The notes under the pieces are model-generated. The model was not told where the DNA came from. It ran no database searches and saw nothing but the letters and a program-made list of their open reading frames with translations. A DNA stretch of 64,000 nt from Nematostella vectensis (lineage: Eukaryota > Cnidaria > Anthozoa > Actiniaria > Edwardsiidae): contig NC_064048.1 in NCBI RefSeq assembly GCF_932526225.1, positions 12,967,665-13,031,664 on the forward strand, in the 5' to 3' direction. Positions 51,875 through 62,500 of this stretch are shown here, one piece after another. Every line of letters starts with the position of its first letter. Position 1 is the stretch's first letter. Both the position numbers and the translations under genes were made by a program.

Positions 51875-53515
51875 GAAGGGAATTGTAATGAAAATTACTT
51901 TTTATACTATTGGTATCGTAAACTATCCCAAGCAAAGTCACCATCGGACAGGAGGTTACATTCGGGAAAAGCTGCAGGGTTACATTCGGGAATTTGTTTT
52001 ACGAGTGTAACCTCAAAAAGGTTACAATCGATAATTTTTTTTTCCGAATGTAAATTCAAAAAAGTAACATTATGAAAAATAAAACAGTATACTCGGAAAA
52101 AAAGGTATATCAATCTATCGAGCGCTATGCTCTATGTTAGAATCTACTTAATCAAGTTATCCAAGGAATCTAGTTAGTTCTTGTGTGCATAAAATATGTA
52201 CAGGATCCTGAACAAAGCATGAGCACATCAAAGATGCTGAGAGTACATAAAAATGTCCCTATACCTTCTTTTTATGTCATGACACACCAAGAACAGTATA
52301 ATTAAGTATCGATATTTCAAAAAAAAAATTAAGGAAAAAAAATAGGCTATCAGCGGGAATCGAACCCGGGTCGCTGCGTTAGTAGTCAAGTGCTCGCAAC
52401 GAAAGACTAACGTAGCATTGCTGAAGGGAATTGTAATGAAAATTACTTTTAATACTATTGGTATCGTAAACTATCCCAAGCAAAGTCACCATCGGACTGG
52501 AAGTTACATTCGGGAAAAGCTTCAAGGTTACATTCGGGAATTTGTTTTACGAGTGTAACCTCCAAAAGGTTACAATCGATAATTTGTTTTCCGAATGTAA
52601 ATTCCAAAAAGTAACATTAGGAAAAATAAAACAGTATACTCGGATAAAAAGGTATATCAATCTATCGAGCGCTATGCTCTATGTTAGAATCTACTTAATC
52701 AAGTTATCCAAGGAATCTAGTTAGTTCTTGTGTGCATAAAATATGTACAGGATCCTAAACAAAGCATGAGCACATCAAAGATGCTGAGAGTACATAAAAA
52801 TGTCCCTATACCTTCTTTTTATGTCATGACACACCAAGAACAGTATAATTAAGTATCGATATTTAAAAAAAAAATGAAGAAAAAAAAATAGGCTATCAGC
52901 GGGAATCGAACCTGGGTCGCTGCGTTAGTAGTCAAGTGCCTGCAACGAAAGACTAACGTGGCATTGCTGAAGGGAATTGTAATGGAAATTACTTTTAATA
53001 CTATTGGTATCGTAAACTATCCCAAGCAAAGTCACCATCGGACTGGAGGTTACATTCGGGAAAAGCTGCAGGGTTACATTCGGGAATTTGTTTTACGAGT
53101 GTAACCTCAAAAAGGTTACAATCGATAATTTTTTTTTCCGAATGTAAATTCAAAAAAGTAACATTATAAAAAATAAAACAGTATACTCGGAAAAAAAGGT
53201 ATATCAATCTATCGAGCGCTATGCTCTATGTTAGAATCTACTTAATCAAGTTATCCAAGGAATCTAGTTAGTTCTTGTGTGCATAAAATATGTACAGGAT
53301 CCTGAACAAAGCATGAGCACATCAAAGATGCTGAGAGTACATAAAAATGTCCCTATACCTTCTTTTTATGTCATGACACACCAAGAACAGTATAATTAAG
53401 TATCGATATTAAAAAAACAAATAAAGAAAAAAAAATAGGCTATCAGCGGGAATCGAACCCTTGTTGCTGCGTTAGTAGTCAAGTGCCCGCAACGAAAGAC
53501 TAACGTGGCATTGCT
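50234..53515. repeat. three-monomer tandem duplication (1,641 bp offset) nested in the previous unit
   Basis: Monomers 50234, 50782 and 51328 repeat as 51875, 52423 and 52969. Shared private variants include GTGCTCGCAACG (50750 and 52391), GACTGGAAGTTAC with CTTCAAGG, GTAATGGAAATTAC and CATTATAAAAAA. Differences noted: GAAGGAAATTG versus GAAGGGAATTG at the starts, and GCGTTAGAAGTC (51282) versus GCGTTAGTAGTC. Homology ends near 53400, before the variant tRNA-like end GAACCCTTGTTGCTG. Confidence 0.9.
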
Positions 53516-56250
53516 GAAGGGAATTGTAATGAAAATTACTTTTAATACTATTGGTATCGTAAACTATCCCAAGCAAAGTCACCATCGGACTGGAGGTTAC
53601 ATTCGGGAAAAGCTTCAGGGTTACATTCGGGAATTTGTTTTACGAGTGTAACCTCCAAAAGGTTACAATCGATAATTTGTTTTCCGAATGTAAATTCCAA
53701 AAAGTAACATCAGGAAAAATAAAACAGTATACTCGGAAAAAAAGGTATATCAATCTATCGAGCGCTATGCTCTATGTTAGAATCTACTTAATCAAGTTAT
53801 CCAAGGAATCTAGTTAGTTCTTGTGTGCATAAAATATGTACAGGATCCTGAACAAAGCACGAGCACATCAAAGATGCTAAGAGTACATAAAAATGTCCCT
53901 ATACCTTCTTTTTATGTCATGACACAACAAGAACAGTATAATTAAGTATCGATATTTAAAAAAAAAAATTAAGGAAAAAAAATAGGCTATCAGCGGGAAT
54001 CGAACCCGGGTCGCTGCGTTAGTAGTCAAGTGCCCGCAACGAAAGACTAACGTGGCATTGCTGAAGGGAGTTGTTATGAAAATTACTTTAAATACTATTG
54101 GTATCGTAAACTATCCCAAGCAAAGTCACCATCGGACTGGAGGTTACATTCGGGAAAAGCTTCAAGGTTAAATTCGGGAATTTGTTTTACGAGTGTAACC
54201 TCCAAAAGGTTACAATCGATAATTTTTTTTCGAATGTAAATTCCAAAAAGTAACATTAGGAAAAATAAAACAGTATACTCGGAAAAAAAGGTATATCAAT
54301 CTATCGAGCGCTATGCTCTATGTTAGAATATACTTAATCAAGTTATCCAAGGAATCTAGTTAGTTCTTGTGTGCATAAAATATGTACAGGATCCTGAACA
54401 AAGCATGAGCACATCAAAGATGCTGAGAGTACATAAAAATGTCCCTATACCTTCCTTTTATGTCATGACACACCAAGAACAGTATAATTAAGTATCGATA
54501 TTTAAAAAAAAAATGAAGAAAAAAAAAAATAGGCTATCAGCGGGAATCGAACCTGGGTCGCTGCGTTAGTAGTCAAGTGCCTGCAACGAAAGACTAACGT
54601 GGCATTGCTGAAGGGAATTGTAATGAAAATTACTTTTAATACTATTGGTATCGTAAACTATCCCAAGCAAAGTCACCATCGGACTGGAGGTTACATTCGG
54701 GAAAAGCTGCAGGGTTACATTCGGGAATTTGTTTTACGAGTGTAACCTCAAAAAGGTTACAATCGATAATTTTTTTTCCGAATGTAAATTCAAAAAAGTA
54801 ACATTATGAAAAATAAAACAGTATACTCGGAAAAAAAGGTATATCAATCTATCGAGCGCTATGCTCTATGTTAGAATCTACTTAATCAAGTTATCCAAGG
54901 AATCTAGTTAGTTCTTGTGTGCATAAAATATGTACAGGATCCTGAACAAAGCATGAGCACATCAAAGATGCTGAGAGTACATAAAAATGTCCCTATACCT
55001 TCTTTTTATGTCATGACACACCAAGAACAGTATAATTAAGTATCGATATTTAAAAAAAAAATAAAGAAAAAAAAAATAGGCTGTCAGCGGGAATCGAACC
55101 CGGGTCGCTGCGTTAGTAGTCAAGTGCCCGCAACGAAAGACTAACGTGGCATTGCTGAAGGGAATTGTAATGAAAATTACTTTTAATACTATTGGTATCG
55201 TAAACTATCCCAAGCAAAGTCACCATCGGACTGGAGGTTACATTCGGGAAAAGCTTCAGGGTTACATTCGGGAATTTGTTTTACGAGTGTAACCTCCAAA
55301 AGGTTACAATCGATAATTTGTTTTCCGAATGTAAATTCCAAAAAGTAACATTAGGAAAAATAAAACAGTATACTCGGAAAAAAAGGTATATCAATCTATC
55401 GAGCGCTATGCTCTATGTTAGAATCTACTTAATCAAGTTATCCAAGGAATCTAGTTAGTTCTTGTGTGCATAAAATATGTACAGGATCCTCAACAAAGCA
55501 TGAGCACATCAAAGATGCTGAGAGTACATAAAAATGTCCCTATACCTTCTTTTTATGTCATGACACACCAAGAACAGTATAATTAAGTATCGATATTTAA
55601 AAAAAAAAATAAAGAAAAAAAAATAGGCTGTCAGCGGGAATCGAACCCGGGTCGCTGCGTTAGTAGTCAAGTGCCCGCAACGAAAGACTAACGTGGCATT
55701 GCTGAAGGGAATTGTAATGAAAATTACTTTTAATACTATTGGTATCGTAAACTATCCCAAGCAAAGTCACAATCGGACTGGAGGTTACATTCGGGAAAAG
55801 CTTAAGGGTTACATTCGGGAATTTGTTTTACTAGTGTAACCTCCAAAAGGTTACAATCGATAATTTCTTTTCCGAATGTAAATTCCAAAAAGTAACATTA
55901 GGAAAAATAAAACAGTATACTCGGAAAAAAAGGTATATCAATCTATCGAGCGCTATGCTCTATGTTAGAATCTACTTAATCAAGTTATCCAAGGAATCTA
56001 GTTAGTTCTTGTGTGCATAAAATATGTACAGGATCCTGAACAAAGCATGAGCACATCAAAGATGCTGAGAGTACATCAAAATGTCCCTATACCTTCTTTT
56101 TATGTCATGACACAACAAGAACAGTATAATTAAGTATCGATATTTTAAAAAATAATAATAAAAAAAAAAATAGGCTATCAGCGGGAATCGAACCCGGGTA
56201 GCTGCGTTAGTAGTTAAGTGCCCGCAACGAAAGACTAACGTGGCATTGCT
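53516..56250. repeat. transition block, monomers 99-103
   Basis: Monomer starts 53516, 54063, 54610, 55157 and 55704. Monomer 54610 is the last PstI-type copy. Monomer 54063 has GAGTTGTTATGAAAATTACTTTAAATAC. From 55157 on, all monomers again carry HindIII and main-body markers. Monomer 55704 has several private changes (CACAATCGG, CTTAAGGG, TTACTAGTG, AATTTCTTTTCC). Confidence 0.88.
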
Positions 56251-57883
56251 GAAGTGTTATGAAAATTACTTTTAATACTATTGGTATCGTAAACTATCCC
56301 AAGCAAAGTCACCATCGGACTGAAGGTTACATTCGGGAAAAGCTTCAGGGTTACATTCGGGAATTTGTTTTACGAGTGTAACCTCCAAAAGGTTACAATC
56401 GATAATTTTTTTTACGAATGTAAATTCCAAAAAGTAACATTAGGAAAAATAAAACAGTATACTCGGATAAAAAGGTATATCAATCTATCGAGCGCTATGC
56501 TCTATGTTAGAATCTACTTAATCAAGTTATCCAAGTAATATAGTTAGTTCTTGTGTGCATAAAATATGTACAGGATCCTGAACAAAGCATGAGCACATCA
56601 AAGATGCTGAGAGTACATCAAAATGTCCCTATACCTTCTTTTTATGTCATGACACACCAAGAACAGTATAATTAAAAATCGATATTTAAAAAAAAAATGA
56701 AGAAAAAAAAATAGGCTATCCGCGGGAATCGAACCCGGGTCGCTGCGGTAGTAGTTAAGTGCCCGCAACGAAAGACTAACGTGGCATTGCTGAAGGGAAT
56801 TGTAATGAAAATTACTTTTAATACTATTGGTATCGTAAACTATCCCAAGCAAAGTCACCATCGGACTGGAGGTTACATTCGGGAAAAGCTTCAGGGTTAC
56901 ATTCGGGAATTTGTTTTACGAGTGTAACCTCCAAAAGGTTACAATCGATAATTTTTTTTTCGAATGTAAATTCCAAAAAGTAACATTAGGAAAAATAAAA
57001 CAGTATACTCGGAAAAAAAGGTATATCAATCTATCGAGCGCTATGCTCTATGTTAGAATCTACTTAATCAAGTTATCCAAGGAATCTAGTTAGTTCTTGT
57101 GTGCATAAAATATGTACAGGATCCTGAACAAAGCATGAGCACATCAAAGATGCTGAGAGTACATAAAAATGTCCCTATACCTTCTTTTTATGTCATGACA
57201 CAACAAGAACAGTATAAGTAAGTATCGATATTTAAAAAAAAATAAAGAAAAAAAAAATAGGCTATCAGCGGGAATCGAACCCGGGTCGCTGCGTTAGTAG
57301 TCAAGTGCCCGCAACGAAAGACTAACGTGGCATTGCTGAAGGGAATTGTAATGAAAATTACTTTTAATACTATTGGTATCGTAAACTATCCCAAGCAAAG
57401 TCACCATCGGACTGGAGGTTACAATCGGGAAAAGCTTCAGGGTTACATTCGGGAATTTGTTTTACGAGTGTAACCTCCAAAAGGTTACAATCGATAATTT
57501 GTTTTCCGAATGTAAATTCAAAAAAGTAACATAATGAAAAATAAAACAGTATACTCGGAAAAAAAGGTATATCAATCTATCGAGCCCTATGCTCTATGTT
57601 AGAATCTACTTAATTAAGTTATCCAAGGAATCTAGTTAGTTCTTGTGTGCATAAAATATGTACAGGATCCTGAACAAAGCATGAGCACATCAAATATGCT
57701 GAGAGTACATCAAAATGTCCCTATACCTTCTTTTTATGTCATGACACAACAAGAACAGTATAATTAAGTATCGATATTTTAAAAAAAAATAATAAAAAAA
57801 AAATAGGCTATCAGCGGGAATCGAACCCGGGTAGCTGCGTTAGTAGTTAAGTGCCCGCAACGAAAGACTAACGTGGCATTGCT
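56251..57883. repeat. three-monomer unit with 5 bp deletion, copy 1 (1,633 bp)
   Basis: Monomer starts 56251, 56792 and 57338. Monomer 56251 begins GAAGTGTTATGAAAA, lacking five bases (GGAAT) relative to the usual start, which accounts for its 541 bp length, the shortest in the window. Monomer 57338 has GAGCCCTATGC, TTAATTAAGTTATCC and CAAATATGCTG, all shared with 58972. Confidence 0.9.
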
Positions 57884-59516
57884 GAAGTGTTATGAAAATT
57901 ACTTTTAATACTATTGGTATCGTAAACTATCCCAAGCAAAGTCACCATCGGACTGGAGGTTACATTCGGGAAAAGCTTCAGGGTTACATTCGGGAATTTG
58001 TTTTACGAGTGTAACCTCCAAAAGGTTACAATCGATAATTTTTTTTACGAATGTAAATTCCAAAAAGTAACATTAGGAAAAATAAAACAGTATACTCGGA
58101 TAAAAAGGTATATCAATCTATCGAGCGCTATGCTCTATGTTAGAATCTACTTAATCAAGTTATCCAAGTAATATAGTTAGTTCTTGTGTGCATAAAATAT
58201 GTACAGGATCCTGAACAAAGCATGAGCACATCAAAGATGCTGAGAGTACATCAAAATGTCCCTATACCTTCTTTTTATGTCATGACACACCAAGAACAGT
58301 ATAATTAAAAATCGATATTTAAAAAAAAAAATGAAGAAAAAAAAATAGGCTATCCGCGGGAATCGAACCCGGGTCGCTGCGGTAGTAGTTAAGTGCCCGC
58401 AACGAAAGACTAACGTGGCATTGCTGAAGGGAATTGTAATGAAAATTACTTTTAATACTATTGGTATCGTAAACTATCCCAAGCAAAGTCACCATCGGAC
58501 TGGAGGTTACATTCGGGAAAAGCTTCAGGGTTACATTCGGGAATTTGTTTTACGAGTGTAACCTCCAAAAGGTTACAATCGATAATTTTTTTTTCGAATG
58601 TAAATTCCAAAAAGTAACATTAGGAAAAATAAAACAGTATACTCGGAAAAAAAGGTATATCAATCTATCGAGCGCTATGCTCTATGTTAGAATCTACTTA
58701 ATCAAGTTATCCAAGGAATCTAGTTAGTTCTTGTGTGCATAAAATATGTACAGGATCCTGAACAAAGCATGAGCACATCAAAGATGCTGAGAGTACATAA
58801 AAATGTCCCTATACCTTCTTTTTATGTCATGACACAACAAGAACAGTATAAGTAAGTATCGATATTTAAAAAAAAATAAAGAAAAAAAAAATAGGCTATC
58901 AGCGGGAATCGAACCCGGGTCGCTGCGTTAGTAGTCAAGTGCCCGCAACGAAAGACTAACGTGGCATTGCTGAAGGGAATTGTAATGAAAATTACTTTTA
59001 ATACTATTGGTATCGTAAACTATCCCAAGCAAAGTCACCATCGGACTGGAGGTTACAATCGGGAAAAGCTTCAGGGTTACATTCGGGAATTTGTTTTACG
59101 AGTGTAACCTCCAAAAGGTTACAATCGATAATTTGTTTTCCGAATGTAAATTCAAAAAAGTAACATTAGGAAAAATAAAACAGTATACTCGGAAAAAAAG
59201 GTATATCAATCTATCGAGCCCTATGCTCTATGTTAGAATCTACTTAATTAAGTTATCCAAGGAATCTAGTTAGTTCTTGTGTGCATAAAATATGTACAGG
59301 ATCCTGAACAAAGCATGAGCACATCAAATATGCTGAGAGTACATAAAAATGTCCCTATACCTTCTTTTTATGTCATGACACACCAAGAACAGTATAATTA
59401 AGTATCGATATTAAAAAAAAAATAAAGAAAAAAATATAGGCTACCCGCGGGAATCGAACCCGGGTCGCTGCGGTAGTAGTTAAGTGCCCGCAACGAAAGA
59501 CTAACGTGGCATTGCT
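57884..59516. repeat. three-monomer unit with 5 bp deletion, copy 2 (1,633 bp)
   Basis: Monomer starts 57884, 58426 and 58972, matching copy 1 in subfamily order and private changes. Differences seen: ACTGGAGG versus ACTGAAGG (56320), CATTAGGAAAAA versus CATAATGAAAAA (57530), and ACATAAAAATG versus ACATCAAAATG at the end of the third monomer, after which the copies diverge. Confidence 0.9.
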
Positions 59517-62500
59517 GAAGGGAATTGTAATGAAAATTACTTTTAATACTATTGGTATCGTAAACTATCCCAAGCAAAGTCACCATCGGACTGGAGGTTA
59601 CATTCGGGAAAAGCTTCAGGGTTACATTCGGGAATTTGTTTTATGAGTGTAACCTCCAAAAGGTTACAATCGATAATTTTTTTTCCGAACGTAAATTCCA
59701 AAAAGTAACATTAGGAAAAAAAAAACAGTATACTCGGAAAAAAAGGTATATCAATCTATCGAGCGCTATGCTCTATGTTAGAATCTACTTAATCAAGTTA
59801 TCCAAGGAATCTAGTTAGTTCTTGTGTGCATAAAATATGTACAGGATCCTGAACAAAGCATGAGCACATCAAAGATGCTGAGAGTACATAAAAATGTCCC
59901 TATACCTTCTTTTTATGTCATGACACACCAAGAACAGTATAATTAAGTATCGATATTTAAAAAAAAAATAAAGAAAAAAAATAGGCTATCCGCGGGAATC
60001 GAACCCGGGTCGCTGCGGTAGTAGTTAAGTGCCCGCAACGAAAGACTAACGTGGCATTGCTGAAGGGAATTGTAATGAAAATTACTTTTAATACTATTGG
60101 TATCGTAAACTATCCCAAGCAAAGTCACCATCGGACTGGAGGTTACATTCGGGAAAAGCTTCAGGGTTACATTCGGGAATTTGTTTTACGAGTGTAACCT
60201 CCAAAAGGTTACAATCGATAATTTTTTTACCGAACGTAAATTCCAAAAAGTAACATTAGGAAAAATAAAACAGTATACTCGGAAAAAAAGGTATATCAAT
60301 CTATCAAGCGCTATGCTCTATGTTAGAATCTACTTAATCAAGTTATCCAAGGAATCTAGTTAGTTCTTGTGTGCATAAAATATGTACAGGATCCTGAACA
60401 AAGCATGAGCACATCAATGATGCTGAGAGTACATAAAAATGTCCCTATACCTTCTTTTTATGTCATGACACACCAAGAACAGTATAATTAAGTATCGATA
60501 TTTAAAAAAAAATAAAGAAAAAAAAATAGGCTATCCGCGGGAATCGAACCCGGGTCGCTGCGTTAGTAGTCAAGTGCCCGCAACGAAAGACTAACGTAGC
60601 ATTGCTGAAGGGAATTGTAATGAAAATTACTTTTAATACTATTGGTATCGTAAACTATCCCAAGCAAAGTCACCATCGGACTGGAAGTTACATTCGTGAA
60701 AAGCTTCAGGGTTACATTCGGGAATTTGTTTTACGAGTGTAACCTCCAAAAGGTTACAATCGATAATTTGTTTTCCGAATGTAAATTCCAAAAAGTAACA
60801 TTAGGAAAAATAAAACAGTATACTCGGAAAAAAAGGTATATCAATCTATCGAGCGCTATGCTCTATGTTAGAATCTACTTAATCAAGTTATCCAAGGAAT
60901 CTAGTTAGTTCTTGTGTGCATAAAATATGTACAGGATCCTGAACAAAGCATGAGCACATCAAAGATGCTGAGAGTACATAAAAATGTCCCTATACCTTCT
61001 TTTTATGTCATGACACAACAAGAACAGTATAATTAAGTATCGATATTTAAAAAAATAATAATATAAAAAAAAATAGGCTATCAGCGGGAATCGAACCCGG
61101 GTAGCTGCGTTAGTAGTTAAGTGCCCGCAACGAAAGACTAACGTGGCATTGCTGAAGGGAATTGTAATGAAAATTACTTTTAATACTATTGGTATCGTAA
61201 ACTATCCCAAGCAAAGTCACCATCGGACTGGAGGTTACATTCGGGAAAAGCTTCAGGGTTACATTCGGGAATTTGTTTTACGAGTGTAACCTCCAAAAGG
61301 TTACAATCGATAATTTTTTTTCCGAACGTAAATTCCAAAAAGTAACATTAGGAAAAATAAAACAGTATACTCGGATAAAAAGGTATATCAATCTATCGAG
61401 CGCTATGCTCTATGTTAGAATCTACTTAATCAAGTTATCCAAGTAATATAGTTAGTTCTTGTGTGCATAAAATATGTACAGGATCCTGAACAAAGCATGA
61501 GCACATCAAAGATGCTGAGAGTACATCAAAATGTCCCTATACCTTCTTTTTATGTCATGACACACCAAGAACAGTATAATTAAAAATCGAAATTAAAAAA
61601 AAAAATAAAGAAAAAAAAAATAGGCTATCCGCGGGAATCGAACCCGGGTCGCTGCGGTAGTAGTTAAGTGCCCGCAACGAAAGACTAACGTGGCATTGCT
61701 GAAGGGAATTGTTATGAAAATTACTTTAAATACTATTGGTATCGTAAACTATCCCAAGCAAAGTCACCATCGGACTGGAGGTTACATTCGGGAAAAGCTT
61801 CAGGGTTACATTCGGGAATTTGTTTTACGAGTGTAACCTCCAAAAGGTTACAATCGATAATTTGTTTTCCGAATGTAAATTCCAAAAAGTAACATTAGGA
61901 AAAATAAAACAGTATACTCGGAAAAAAAGGTATATCAATCTATCGAGCGCTATGCTCTATGTTAGAATCTACTTAATCAAGTTATCCAAGGAATCTAGTT
62001 AGTTCTTGTGTGCATAAAATATGTACAGGATCCTGAACAAAGCATGAGCACATCAAAGATGCTGAGAGTACATCAAAATGTCCCTATACCTTCTTTTTAT
62101 GTCATGACACACCAAGAACAGTATAATTAAGTATCGATATTAAAAAAAAAAATAAAGAAAAAAAATAGGCTATCCGCGGGAATCGAACCCGGGTCGCTGC
62201 GGTAGTAGTTAAGTGACCGCAACGAAAGACTAACGTGGCATTGCTGAAGGGAATTGTAATGAAAATTACTTTTAATACTATTGGTATCGTAAACTATCCC
62301 AAGCAAAGTCACCATCGGACTGGAGGTTACATTCGGGAAAAGCTTCAGGGTTACATTCGGGAATTTGTTTTACGAGTGTAACCTCCAAAAGGTTACAATC
62401 GATAATTTGTTTTCCGAATGTAAATTCCAAAAAGTAACATTAGGAAAAATAAAACAGTATACTCGGAAAAAAAGGTATATCAATCTATCGAGCGCTATGC

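Noticed and set aside
2778-53207. Minus-strand open frames of 66-70 codons beginning MIYLFFRV
   Set aside because: They cover the motif cluster in the opposite direction, occur only where small indels happen to keep the frame open, and show no sign of coding constraint.
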